Assembly (NCBI GenBank): GCA_039698075.1
Contig: JBDKTJ010000003.1
Span: 31,531 to 95,530, forward strand
Source: JAJFVC01 sp039698075
GTDB taxonomy: Bacteria; Planctomycetota; Planctomycetia; Pirellulales; Thermoguttaceae
Length of the DNA stretch: 64,000 nt
Direction: 5' to 3'
Below are positions 1 to 8,235 of this stretch, piece after piece. How positions within the stretch are numbered: position 1 is the first letter of the stretch; each line of letters starts with the position of its first letter. Made by a program: the position numbers and the translations under genes. The notes beneath the pieces are model-generated. The model saw nothing but the letters and a program-made list of their open reading frames with translations. It had not been told where the DNA came from and did no database searches.

Positions 1-1
1 C

Positions 2-1771
2 CGGCCCGCGTTGGTGTTGGCCGACGAACCGACCGGCAATCTCGACTCGCACACGAGCGTCGAAATCCTGCGGATGTTTCAGGAGCTGAACGCGGAGGGG
101 ATTACCGTCGTACTGGTCACCCACGACGCCAACGTGGCGGCCTACGCGCACCGGACCATCCGGATTGTCGACGGGCAAATCGCCGACGATCCCGTTTCGT
201 CGCACCGCGAGCGAGTGGTTGCGCCGCCACACGTCCGTCCCGCGGCGCATGGTTTGCGTCTCGCGGCCATCGGCGGCGCCACGGCCACCGCTGTCGCCGA
301 GCGGTCGACGCCCCCGGTCGAAAGCGTCGCAGCGGCGGCTGTTTCCACCAAGCCCTCACCCGCCCCATCGACATGGTATGGCGATCGTCGGGCCGCCGCG
401 CCGCGTCGGACCTCGGCTCCGTTGCTGTCCGCCACCTTCCGCACGGCCCTCCTCGCGTTGCAGCGGAACAAAATGCGGTCGGCGTTGACGGCGCTGGGCG
501 TCATCATCGGCGTGGCGGCCGTGATCGCCATGACGGAAATCGGAAACGGCTCGAAACTCGCGTTGCAAAAAACGATCGCCAGCATGGGGGCGAACAATTT
601 GTTGATTTTGCCGGGCTGGGCGCTCAGCGGCAGCGTCAATCTGGGCACTGGCGCCGTCCAGACCTTGAAACCGGGCGACGTGGACGCGATTCTCGAACAG
701 TGCCCGGCGGTCGCCGAAGTGGCTCCGTTGGTCGGTTCCCGCGCCCAGATCATTTATGGCAACCGGAATTGGATTCCCAAAAGCATTGTCGGCACCACGC
801 CCGCCTATATAACCGTGCGAGAATGGGATATCCAAGAGGGCAACATTTTCAGCGATCACGACGTCCGCAGCGGCGCCAAGGTCTGTCTGGTCGGCGCGAC
901 GATCAAGCGAGAACTGTTTCCGGACGAATCGCCGGTGGGCAAGGAGATCCGCATCCAAAACGTGTTGTTTCGGGTCATCGGGCTGCTGGAAGGCAAGGGA
1001 GCAAATATGCTCGGCCAGGACCAGGACGACGTGGTGCTGGCCCCATGGACCACCGTCCGATTCCGCGTCAACGGCGTTGGCAACGCCACGGCCGTCGCGG
1101 CGACGACCAGCACGATCAAGACGCTCAACAATCTGTACGCCGCCAGTACGGCGCGTTATCCGGCCGTTTCGGAAATTCAACAACTCAACGCGCCGCGGCT
1201 GGTGCGGTTCCTCAACGTCGATTGGATGATCGCCAAGGCGGTCAGCGCCGACCAGATTCCGCAAGCGATCGAACAGATCACCAGCCTGCTGCGCGAGCGA
1301 CACCACATCCAGCCCGGCCGCGACAACGATTTCGACATCCGCGACATGGCCGAAGTGACCCGCGCCGTCACCTCCTCGATGGCATTGGTCGAGACGCTGC
1401 TGTTGATCGTCGCGGCCATTTCGCTGATGGTCGGCGGCGTGGGCATCATGAACATCATGTTGGTTTCCGTCACCGAACGCACCCGCGAAATCGGGCTGCG
1501 CATGGCCGTCGGCGCGCGGAGCCACCACATCTTGCGGCAATTCCTGGTCGAGGCCGTGCTGTTGTGCCTGGCCGGCGGTTGCTTGGGCATCGCGTTGGGC
1601 CGTGGCACGTCCATCCTGGTTCGCTCGGTCAAGCAGTGGCCCACGGCCGCGTCGCTCTCGGCGATTCTCGTGGCCGTGGCTGTCTCGGCCGGCGTCGGCA
1701 TCGCGTTCGGATTCTATCCGGCCTGGAAGGCGTCGCGATTGGACCCGATCGAAGCGCTTCGCTACGAATGA
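2..1771 (+). CDS. MacB-type ABC exporter, ATPase-permease fusion (5' end outside window)
   Basis: The window opens inside the ATPase domain: the Walker B/D-loop stretch LVLADEPTGNLDS is at the very start and the switch histidine (LVTHD) lies about 25 residues later, while Walker A and the signature motif are upstream of the window. A linker of about 90 residues rich in Ala, Pro and Arg follows. Next come the MacB periplasmic-core start (KMRSALTALGVIIGVAAVIA, the first membrane helix), an extracytoplasmic domain and a C-terminal FtsX-type permease with the usual VTERTREIGLRMAVGAR loop and two more helices. Proteins of this class form dimers that use ATP to drive export or mechanotransmission across the envelope, usually with a periplasmic adaptor; no adaptor is visible here. 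Substrate unknown. The last 10 bases overlap the convergent gene. Confidence 0.9.
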   Translation, partial: RPALVLADEPTGNLDSHTSVEILRMFQELNAEGITVVLVTHDANVAAYAHRTIRIVDGQIADDPVSSHRERVVAPPHVRPAAHGLRLAAIGGATATAVAERSTPPVESVAAAAVSTKPSPAPSTWYGDRRAAAPRRTSAPLLSATFRTALLALQRNKMRSALTALGVIIGVAAVIAMTEIGNGSKLALQKTIASMGANNLLILPGWALSGSVNLGTGAVQTLKPGDVDAILEQCPAVAEVAPLVGSRAQIIYGNRNWIPKSIVGTTPAYITVREWDIQEGNIFSDHDVRSGAKVCLVGATIKRELFPDESPVGKEIRIQNVLFRVIGLLEGKGANMLGQDQDDVVLAPWTTVRFRVNGVGNATAVAATTSTIKTLNNLYAASTARYPAVSEIQQLNAPRLVRFLNVDWMIAKAVSADQIPQAIEQITSLLRERHHIQPGRDNDFDIRDMAEVTRAVTSSMALVETLLLIVAAISLMVGGVGIMNIMLVSVTERTREIGLRMAVGARSHHILRQFLVEAVLLCLAGGCLGIALGRGTSILVRSVKQWPTAASLSAILVAVAVSAGVGIAFGFYPAWKASRLDPIEALRYE

Positions 1772-3957
1772 CGACCGCCGGACGGGCCGACAACCTGCGT
1801 GCTGAACCGATTCGACAAGAACGTCTCGAACACCAGGCCAATCAGCACGACGGCCAAGAAGACGCCCCATAGGCTCGTGCCCTCGCGCAGCTCCGAAAAC
1901 GTCCGGGCCAACTCGTCGGCGTTGTCGACCCAAAACAGCGGCTCGCCGGCAAACCGTTCCTCCAGTTCGCGGCGATCGATCTTGCCGGGATCGGCCTCGG
2001 CCGGGTCGAAATTGACGCAATAGGCCGTCGGCGGCGAGGTTTGCTGCGACTCCAGCGACCGAAGCCGATACACGCCGACGCGATACGTGTCGTCATATTC
2101 AAACATCTGACCGGGCCCGACCGCCGACTTCTTGGTCTTCAGCCGCAAGGGTTCGCCGCCGGGCGGGACCAATTCGACGCCGGTCAGAGCGGTTCGATCG
2201 GGCAAGTCGAGCCGAATCGGCTGACCGGCCAGCAATTCGTGCCGCGATGGGTCGGCGTCGGACAGTTCGAGCGTCAGACGGGCCAAAAGCGGCAAGAAGA
2301 TCGGACGCAGCGGCAGATTCGTCCAAGCGGTTTGCACGGCGACGCCCAAGAAAAGCGTCCGGCCGCCGCCCACCTTGCGCAACGTCAACAACGGTTCGCC
2401 GTCGTCGAGCCGCGCCAGCACTCGGGCCTTCGAGTCGGACGCCATTCGCACATACCGGTACACCAGCACCGACTCGTACAGCGAAGGCGGATCGACCAGC
2501 CGGGCCAAGGGCGGATAGCTCGCGTCGAGATAGCCGATGCGCCAACTGTCGCGCGCGTCGCTGGGCTTGATCTCGCGGCGGTCGACCAGCGCACCGGGCA
2601 GCAGTTGGCCGCCGGCCCGACGGTTCATCCGATTGTACGCCTCCGGATCGACCCGATCGCCGGCGATCCACACCAGATTGCCGCCGTGGGCCAAATAGGC
2701 TTGCAGCCGTCGGGCGACGTCCTCGTCGAGGGCCGGCAAGTTGACGCAGAAAATCACCTTGTACCGGTCCAGCGGTTCGCCGAGCAGGTCGCCGGTCACC
2801 AGGCTGGCGGTCTCGATGGCTCGGCCGCTGTCGCTGTTGGGCGCCAACGCCTGCTCCAAATAGTACGTGTCGTCCAGATGCGGGATTTCGTGACGCGAAG
2901 GCCGAACCAACGCCACGGCGACGCCTTGGTCCACTTGCATGGCGAAGCATCGGCGGTCGTCCAGCTTTGAGCCGTCTTGGCCCGCCAATCGCACCTCGCC
3001 CTCGTGCAGTCCGCCGCCGGAAAACACGAACGAAAAATCGTAGGCCGCGCGGCCTTCCGGCGACACGATCAACTCGGGACTCGACGCCTGCCGCCGACCG
3101 TCGACCCAAAGTTCCACGCAAGGCATTCGCACGGCCGACGACATATTGCGCAACGTGACCGCGGCCTTGACCGGCAGTCCGGTGACCGGAGCGGCGGCGT
3201 CGACGTCCAGCCGTTCCACCGCCACATTCGGCGCAGGCGTATGGTTGAAGTTGACGACGATCAGAGGAATCTTGGCCGAACGGTCCCTCCCGCCGGCATC
3301 TTTCCGTTTGGGCGAGGTCCGTTTCGCGGCATCCCCCGTCCCTCGTCCCCAGTCCCCGCGCTGCATGTCGGTCAATACGAAAATCTGTTGGTTTGGGGCG
3401 TCGGATCGGGCCAGCAATTGCCGGGCCTGCTGCAACTTCGCGTCCAACTCGGCCCGCTGAGAACTGACTCGGCACAGCGAAAGATTGCGGCGGACCGTGT
3501 CTTGCGTGCGATCGAGTCGATCGCCGTCGGGCAGGGCAGGGCCGCAGGTCGGCAGCAACGCCACCTGGTCCCCCTCGGCAAATTGATCGAGAATCTGCGA
3601 GGCCATCGCGACGGCCGCGTCGAACCGCGTCCGCTCTCCGTCGAGCAGCCCCATGCTGGCCGAATTGTCCAAAATCAACACGGCGGCCGAGTGGCGTCCG
3701 CCTCGCAGCGAGCCCAATCCGACCAGCGCAGGCCGCGCCAGTCCGATGGCGATCAACGCCAACACGGCCACCCGCAACGCCATCAGCAACAGATCGTGGA
3801 TCCGCTTGCGACGCCGAGTTTTCTCGACGCAAATCTTCAAAAACCGCACGGTGGCGAACGGCAACTCCTTCGCCCGACGGCGATGGATCAGGTGCATCAG
3901 CACCGGAATCGCGGCGGCCAACGCGGCCAACAAAAACAGCGGCGCGGCGAACGTCAT
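1762..3957 (-). CDS. BatA-like membrane protein with von Willebrand factor A domain
   Basis: 731 residues. The N-terminus is the BatA-type double membrane segment (residues about 5-22 and 55-75 around a basic loop), followed by a VWA domain whose metal-ion site reads DNSAS (D97, S99, S101). Residues after 210 form a large extracytoplasmic region, and one helix near 703-720 closes the protein. Its ATG overlaps the stop of the DUF58 gene as ATGA, so the two are probably translationally coupled. In many bacteria such proteins work with a MoxR ATPase and a DUF58 protein in envelope stress or maturation; the exact role here is inferred. Odd: residues about 200-209, RGDWGRGTGD, are encoded by four head-to-tail 7-bp units (3331-3358) and start a Gly/Lys/Arg-rich insert between the VWA core and the next beta-rich part. 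Confidence 0.85.
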   Translation of the reverse strand: MTFAAPLFLLAALAAAIPVLMHLIHRRRAKELPFATVRFLKICVEKTRRRKRIHDLLLMALRVAVLALIAIGLARPALVGLGSLRGGRHSAAVLILDNSASMGLLDGERTRFDAAVAMASQILDQFAEGDQVALLPTCGPALPDGDRLDRTQDTVRRNLSLCRVSSQRAELDAKLQQARQLLARSDAPNQQIFVLTDMQRGDWGRGTGDAAKRTSPKRKDAGGRDRSAKIPLIVVNFNHTPAPNVAVERLDVDAAAPVTGLPVKAAVTLRNMSSAVRMPCVELWVDGRRQASSPELIVSPEGRAAYDFSFVFSGGGLHEGEVRLAGQDGSKLDDRRCFAMQVDQGVAVALVRPSRHEIPHLDDTYYLEQALAPNSDSGRAIETASLVTGDLLGEPLDRYKVIFCVNLPALDEDVARRLQAYLAHGGNLVWIAGDRVDPEAYNRMNRRAGGQLLPGALVDRREIKPSDARDSWRIGYLDASYPPLARLVDPPSLYESVLVYRYVRMASDSKARVLARLDDGEPLLTLRKVGGGRTLFLGVAVQTAWTNLPLRPIFLPLLARLTLELSDADPSRHELLAGQPIRLDLPDRTALTGVELVPPGGEPLRLKTKKSAVGPGQMFEYDDTYRVGVYRLRSLESQQTSPPTAYCVNFDPAEADPGKIDRRELEERFAGEPLFWVDNADELARTFSELREGTSLWGVFLAVVLIGLVFETFLSNRFSTQVVGPSGGRHS
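3331..3358 (-). repeat. In-frame array of four G-rich heptamers inside the BatA-like gene
   Basis: Read on the minus strand, four consecutive 7-bp units carry G-runs of 3-5 (for example TGGGGAC and GAGGGAC). Seven is not a multiple of three, but four units give 28 bp and the reading frame stays open, coding for GDWGRGTGD. The units match the class seen at 7674 and 50718. Four G-runs with short loops satisfy the classical G-quadruplex pattern. Confidence 0.75.
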
Positions 3958-4847
3958 GGGCGGTTCCTGGCGGCGAGATATCGGGTGAGCATGAGGTCGT
4001 AGGGCGTCGAGGTGTCGGTCCGGACGTAGTCAATTTGCGCCTCGGCGCACGCTCGACGGTAATGGTCGATGAACTCGGTCATTTGGGCCGCGTAGGAATC
4101 GCGCACGTAAGCCGGGTCGATCTCGACGCGCTCGCCGGTCTCCATGTCGCGCAGCGCGACCAGGTCGCGGAACGGCAACTCCAATTCCGCCCGATCGAAC
4201 ACGTGAAACACGATCACCTCGTGCCGGCGATGGCGAAAATGATGCAGCGCCCGAATCACCTCGTCCGGATGATCGTAGAGGTCGCTGATCAACACGATCA
4301 GGCAACGCCGCTTGAACCGATCGGCCAGCTTGTGCAGCGTTTCCGAGACGTCGGTCTCTTGGCCGGGCTCGAGCGATTCGAGCTGCCCCATCATTTCGCG
4401 GAAATGCCGCGGCGAGCCGTGCGCCGGCATGTCCAACCGGACGGCGCAGTCGAACGTGCACAAGCCCACCGAATCTTGCTGGCGAATCATCAAATAGGCC
4501 AGCACCGCCGTCAAATACGAACCGTATTCCAACTTGGTCAGCCGGCTGTCGAACCGATAGCCCATCGAACCGCTCGTGTCCAGCAAGATCTGGACGCGCA
4601 TATTCGTCTCTTCCTCGTACTGCTTGACGTACAAGCGGTCGGTCCGGCCCAACATCCGATAGTCGAGCCGCCGCGGATCGTCGCCGGGCACGTACTCGCG
4701 GTGCTCGGCGAACTCGACGCTGAAACCCTTGTAGGGGCTGGCGTGCAGCCCGCTGATAAAACCTTCGACCACCCCGCGGGCAACCACCGAAAGGTTTTTG
4801 ACGCGAGCCAACGCCTGCGGTTCGAGAAATCGGTATCCGGTCTGCAT
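3954..4847 (-). CDS. DUF58 domain protein (VWA-like)
   Basis: 297 residues from the ATG at 4847, which opens MQTGYRFLEP; an in-frame start 31 codons upstream would add a low-complexity Pro/Phe stretch made by the A/G-rich repeat leader and is rejected. The DUF58 core is clear: FAEHREYVPGDDPRRLDYR at about residues 47-64, then LDTSGSM, a MIDAS-like motif with D90, S92 and S94. No membrane helix is apparent, so it is probably cytosolic and membrane-associated through partners. DUF58 proteins are encoded beside MoxR AAA ATPases and Bat proteins in predicted chaperone-like complexes; no MoxR gene is in this window. The stop overlaps the next start by ATGA. The gap upstream (4848-4945) holds the left arm of the repeat around the GxxExxY gene. 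Confidence 0.88.
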   Translation of the reverse strand: MQTGYRFLEPQALARVKNLSVVARGVVEGFISGLHASPYKGFSVEFAEHREYVPGDDPRRLDYRMLGRTDRLYVKQYEEETNMRVQILLDTSGSMGYRFDSRLTKLEYGSYLTAVLAYLMIRQQDSVGLCTFDCAVRLDMPAHGSPRHFREMMGQLESLEPGQETDVSETLHKLADRFKRRCLIVLISDLYDHPDEVIRALHHFRHRRHEVIVFHVFDRAELELPFRDLVALRDMETGERVEIDPAYVRDSYAAQMTEFIDHYRRACAEAQIDYVRTDTSTPYDLMLTRYLAARNRP

Positions 4848-4890
4848 GGAAAAAGGAATAACTGGAAGTTGGGGTTTTTGGGTTATTTTG

Positions 4891-4903
4891 CGGTCGGTGT
4901 GAG
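4891..4903 (+). repeat. Left 13-bp inverted repeat of the GxxExxY unit
   Basis: CGGTCGGTGTGAG, a perfect inverted copy of 5369-5381. It is followed by A/G heptamers (AAATGGG at 4911, AAAGGGG at 4918, then a further run to 4936), three G-runs in all. A 12 of 13 copy followed by the same kind of purine tract occurs at 13571. Confidence 0.8.
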
Positions 4904-4945
4904 GCGGAAAAAATGGGAAAGGGGAAAAAGGGGAAGACAAAATTT

Positions 4946-5323
4946 TTACGGGGCGGCCAGCTCTACTCTTCTCGCGTTCAGTTGAAACTCGGCGAAATTG
5001 ACCAGCAAACCGACCGGTTGATGCAGGGCCTTCAGGTAGGAACGCACCTGGGCGTAGTGTTTCTTGTGAAGCTCCTCCACGGTTTTCAACTCGACCACAA
5101 GTTGGCTGTCGATCAACAAGTCCAACCGATGCGTGCCGATGCGATCGCCTTTGTAGGACAATTCAATTTCCTTTTCCACTTCGTAAGGAATCTTCTGTCG
5201 CTCAAGCTCCAACGCGATGGCTCGTCGATAAACCTTCTCCAAAAACCCCGGTCCCAAATGTCGATGCACCTCAATCATACATCCAATCGTCCGATAAATC
5301 AGATCCTCGCTCTCCTCCCTCAT
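4946..5323 (-). CDS. GxxExxY protein, PD-(D/E)XK nuclease fold
   Basis: 125 residues. The family-naming motif is G26-F-L-E29-K-V-Y32; the nuclease-like core is D68 (RLDLLI) followed by E78-L-K80 (VVELK), and the conserved HYAQVRSYL follows. All residues expected for a PD-(D/E)XK active site are present. The family is abundant in environmental bacteria and its function is not established. The gene is inserted between DUF58 and the VWA/GATase-like gene in an otherwise tight operon. It lies exactly between two arms of a 13-bp inverted repeat plus purine heptamers, and its own leader on the coding strand is the G/A heptamer tract, which also provides a GGGGGAG ribosome-binding sequence 7 bases before the ATG. 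Base composition is lower in G+C than its neighbours. A mobile cargo or a structure-specific nuclease are both possible. Confidence 0.85.
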   Translation of the reverse strand: MREESEDLIYRTIGCMIEVHRHLGPGFLEKVYRRAIALELERQKIPYEVEKEIELSYKGDRIGTHRLDLLIDSQLVVELKTVEELHKKHYAQVRSYLKALHQPVGLLVNFAEFQLNARRVELAAP

Positions 5324-5345
5324 TTCATCTCCCCCGTTTCCCTTT

Positions 5346-5366
5346 TTTCCCCTTTCCCCTTTCCCC
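5346..5366 (-). repeat. Three tandem TTTCCCC heptamers in the GxxExxY leader
   Basis: Perfect tandem TTTCCCC units at 5346, 5353 and 5360; on the coding strand they read GGGGAAA. A fourth G-run (GGGAAAC) lies 6 bases further on, so four G-runs occur in the transcribed leader of the GxxExxY gene. Confidence 0.85.
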
Positions 5367-5368
5367 TT

Positions 5369-5381
5369 CTCACACCGACCG
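5369..5381 (-). repeat. Right 13-bp inverted repeat of the GxxExxY unit
   Basis: CTCACACCGACCG, the exact reverse complement of 4891-4903, at the outer end of the pyrimidine tract. Confidence 0.8.
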
Positions 5382-5428
5382 TGAAACCGACGAGAGATTT
5401 TGTCTTCTCATTCGCTCTTTTTCAATTT

Positions 5429-7672
5429 CTATCGCAACTGATATTTTCTGCGCAACACCCATTCGACGGTCAACACGCCGACGAACGCGACCCAAAAGCC
5501 CGGCGGCCAGTACAATCGGCGTTCGACGCGCACGATTCTCTTTTCCTGCCGACGATCGAGCTGGTCGATCAGGTGATCGGCGGTGGCCAGCGAGACATAG
5601 CGGCCTCCGGTCGCTTCGGCGATGCGTTCGAGCGTTTTTTCGTCCAAGTCGAGCCGCTCAAATTCGAGGTTCGTTCGCCCCACTTCGACCGACACGGCGT
5701 CGGAGGCCAACAGCGATTCCTGCTGTCGGGCCTCGATCGTGATCGCGTGCGTGCCGGACGTTTTCGGCTCGAACACGCCGGAATAATGTCCGCCCGGCCC
5801 AGCCACCGGCGAGAGCGTCGTCTGCCGAGTTTTGCCGTCGGGCCCGCGAACCGTCGCCACAACCGCGGCATCGGCGGCCCCTCGACCTTGCCGATCGCGC
5901 ACGACGGCCGACACGTGGATCGACTCGCCCGGCTCATAATACGCCTTGTCGGTCGAGACGGTCGCGCCGGCGGTCGCCTCGACGCTTTCTTCGCGACCGG
6001 CCAGCCAGCGGACGGTTTGCCCCCAAAATCGCATGAACGGCGACTCTCGGTCGCGGGCCTGAGGGCCTTGTTGCCAACGGCGCGTCGTGTCGCCGGCGAA
6101 CACCGCCGTCCGACCTCGTTCGAGCGGCTGCACGGCCAGCATCGGCATCGCACCCAACGACGCGGGACACCCGGCCAACACGGTCGCACTGGGCTTGGCC
6201 CCTTGCACTCGCGTGCAACCGTCCAACGTCGGCAAGCCCGGGGTCGTCGGCGGCCCCTGCCGCGTTGGAAAGAATCCGGCGATGTTCGCAAAGATCGGGT
6301 GTCGCACTCCCTCGGGCGTGAGCACCGGCAAAAACGGCTCGGTCACTTGTCCGATCCGTCGGTTGCCCAACGCAAGCGGCAGCGCGTCGCCAAGCGGCGT
6401 GCCGTCGTATCCGCCCGGCCCGAGACTGTGATAGCCGCCCAACATCAACAGGCCTGCCCCTTGACGAACCCGACGAACGATCATCTCTTGTTGCCTCGGA
6501 CGAAAATACGAACTGTCGAGGTCACCGATCAAAAAAACATCGAACCGGTCGATCGTCTCCTGATCGGTCGGAATCGCGCGGAGTTGCAGCCCGGTCATAT
6601 TGGTTCGCCGCAAAAACACGTCGGGCTTCGTTTGCACCAGCGAGCAAAACTCGACGTCGGGATCCTTGGCCAGAAACCGATCGACCAGCGCGCCGTATTC
6701 CGTGCGCAGCGTGCCCTCGAGGTACAACACGCGGATGCCTTTTTCGACGACCATCGCGACGGCCGAGCGGCGATTGTTTTCGACGATTTTTTCTTCGGCC
6801 GCCGGCTCGACGCGGACGGTGATCGTGTGGCGGCCTTTTTGCATGGGCCGAAACTCCAACGCCGCCGTCTGCGACCCCTCGGCGTCGTCCAGCGTCAGTT
6901 CCGCCTGCGCCACACGGCGGCCGTCTTCCTCGAGCACGACCGTCGCCGTCCGTCCGCCCAACCCCACCGCGTCGATCGAGGCCGTGACGCGGGCCATGTT
7001 GCCCAGCATCATGCGGTCGGGACAGTCGAGCCCGACGACCCGAATGTCGCGATACGTCAGATTGTTGCGCAGACTGGCGCCGACGCCGATGCCGTGGACC
7101 ACGACGCCCAACTGACTCGCCACTTGCGACGGATTGCCCGCCGCGTTGTGAATCCCGTCGGACATCAACAGCACGGCGGCCACCTCCGCGGGCGGCAACT
7201 GTCGAGCGGCGAACGACAACGCCTTGACCAGCGACGTGGCCTTGCCTGTCGGCGTTAGCTCTCGCAACGACTCCGGCCCGTCCAATAATCGCGGCTGTTC
7301 GGCAAACGCGATCGGCAGCAACCGAAAATCGCCTCGCAGCTTTTCCTGCCATTTTTCCAGCTTGTCCCGAGCCCGATCGAAACGCGACCGGCCCGAGGCG
7401 TCGTCGGCCAGGCTCATCGACGCGGAGGCGTCCAGCAAGAAAACCACCGCGGGCTTCTGGCCTGTCTCTTTCGGATAGCTCAACACCGGCTGAAACAACA
7501 GCCCGACGACCAGCAGAATCGCCGCGACGCGCAACGCCAGCAACAGGCCCCAACGCCGCACGCCCAAGGAGCCAAACGTCCGGCGATAAAACAACGCCGT
7601 CAGCACGACCGCCGCCAATGCGACCGCCAGCATGGTTCCGACGCCGTAATTTTGGGCAAGGCTAAGGTGCAT
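5429..7672 (-). CDS. Membrane protein with VWA domain and glutamine amidotransferase-like domain
   Basis: 747 residues. Two N-terminal helices (about 12-29 and 41-61), a VWA domain with MIDAS DASAS (D81, S83, S85), then an extracytoplasmic beta region. A class I glutamine amidotransferase-like fold follows (GAGLLMLGGYHSLGPGGY, and EGVRHPIFANIAGF further on) without an evident catalytic Cys/His/Glu triad. A C-terminal helix (about 725-742) ends in RRKYQLR. This is the usual planctomycete relative of BatA-type proteins and most likely acts in the same envelope complex as the DUF58 and BatA-like partners downstream. The start codon is only 23 bp from the upstream stop, and that gap is filled by a heptamer array. 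Confidence 0.85.
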   Translation of the reverse strand: MHLSLAQNYGVGTMLAVALAAVVLTALFYRRTFGSLGVRRWGLLLALRVAAILLVVGLLFQPVLSYPKETGQKPAVVFLLDASASMSLADDASGRSRFDRARDKLEKWQEKLRGDFRLLPIAFAEQPRLLDGPESLRELTPTGKATSLVKALSFAARQLPPAEVAAVLLMSDGIHNAAGNPSQVASQLGVVVHGIGVGASLRNNLTYRDIRVVGLDCPDRMMLGNMARVTASIDAVGLGGRTATVVLEEDGRRVAQAELTLDDAEGSQTAALEFRPMQKGRHTITVRVEPAAEEKIVENNRRSAVAMVVEKGIRVLYLEGTLRTEYGALVDRFLAKDPDVEFCSLVQTKPDVFLRRTNMTGLQLRAIPTDQETIDRFDVFLIGDLDSSYFRPRQQEMIVRRVRQGAGLLMLGGYHSLGPGGYDGTPLGDALPLALGNRRIGQVTEPFLPVLTPEGVRHPIFANIAGFFPTRQGPPTTPGLPTLDGCTRVQGAKPSATVLAGCPASLGAMPMLAVQPLERGRTAVFAGDTTRRWQQGPQARDRESPFMRFWGQTVRWLAGREESVEATAGATVSTDKAYYEPGESIHVSAVVRDRQGRGAADAAVVATVRGPDGKTRQTTLSPVAGPGGHYSGVFEPKTSGTHAITIEARQQESLLASDAVSVEVGRTNLEFERLDLDEKTLERIAEATGGRYVSLATADHLIDQLDRRQEKRIVRVERRLYWPPGFWVAFVGVLTVEWVLRRKYQLR

Positions 7673-7673
7673 G

Positions 7674-7708
7674 AGAAGGGATTAGGGATTAGGGGCTAGG
7701 GGCTAGAG
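7674..7708 (+). repeat. Array of five G-run heptamers at a gene junction
   Basis: Five 7-bp units end to end, among them ATTAGGG twice and GCTAGGG once, giving four G-runs on the plus strand with loops of 3-4 bases. On the coding (minus) strand the C-rich form fills the whole gap between two genes. It supplies the stop codon and last residues (SSP) of the upstream gene and ends 2 bases before the ATG of the downstream gene. Confidence 0.85.
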
Positions 7709-8235
7709 TTTTCTATTTTGATTTGTTTCACATAGACCAAGGACTTGAGGTTCTTTCCTATCGCTCCTTTGTCTCGTTTGTGGAGCAGGAAGGTTTTTGT
7801 TTCTTTTGGATCGGTGTTCGTGTCCAGGTACACGATGGCCGACATGGGACCGGTGATGGTTTGACCGTCGGCGAGCGTGATCGTATGGACGTACTCGCGC
7901 TGCGGATAGCGTCGGCCGGTGTAGAGTTTTTCGTCGCTGGTGGTTTCCTTGAACCGCCACTCCTTTTTCATTTCCTCGTTCTTCACGAGGCAATCGATTT
8001 GCCGCACGGCCTGGAGCGGCACTTCACGCTGTCGTTGGGTTTGCTCGTCGTAGATTTTCAACCGATGATCGCGCGTCAAGTAAATCCGCCCACGATGCGT
8101 CGTTCCGTCGGAAAGCTCAATCCGCCCGGGCACGGCGTCGCCGCGCGTCGCGGCCGGTTCGCCAAAAGGGCTGATCGGCGGCGGATCGCCCGCCAACAAC
8201 GCCACGGCCAGCGCGACCGGCCAAAATAACGGCAT
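7696..8235 (-). CDS. Small exported protein of unknown function
   Basis: 179 residues from the ATG at 8235. The start gives a signal peptide (MPLFWPVALAVALLAGD); the longer open frame to 8460 would add a Cys/Pro/Arg-rich stretch without a signal and is rejected. The mature part is polar and beta-rich (RIELSDGTTHRGRIYL, later TITLADGQTITGPMSAIVYL), like short small-barrel repeats that begin with a 'G-x-v' turn, and the C-terminus is basic. I do not recognise a named family. It is the first gene of the minus-strand Bat-like operon, so a role in the same envelope process is likely by context only. Its final codons are made of the heptamer array at 7674-7708. Confidence 0.7.
   Translation of the reverse strand: MPLFWPVALAVALLAGDPPPISPFGEPAATRGDAVPGRIELSDGTTHRGRIYLTRDHRLKIYDEQTQRQREVPLQAVRQIDCLVKNEEMKKEWRFKETTSDEKLYTGRRYPQREYVHTITLADGQTITGPMSAIVYLDTNTDPKETKTFLLHKRDKGAIGKNLKSLVYVKQIKIENSSP

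Larger units (their letters stand above)
4891..5381. mobile_element. Candidate GxxExxY repeat unit bounded by 13-bp inverted repeats
   Basis: One small nuclease-fold gene is enclosed by perfect 13-bp inverted repeats (4891-4903 and 5369-5381) with inner purine/pyrimidine heptamer tracts. No transposase is present and no target-site duplication could be recognised by eye. Calling it a mobile unit is inference from the symmetry and from its position inside an operon of unrelated function. Confidence 0.4.

Noticed and set aside
356..2020. Long minus-strand open frames opposite the ABC exporter gene
   Set aside because: Arg/Gly/Asp-biased shadow of GC-rich codons; the plus-strand product has clear ABC/MacB motifs.
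4913..7258. 781-codon plus-strand open frame
   Set aside because: Antisense to the GxxExxY and VWA genes, which have recognisable domains; its translation is compositionally biased without motifs.
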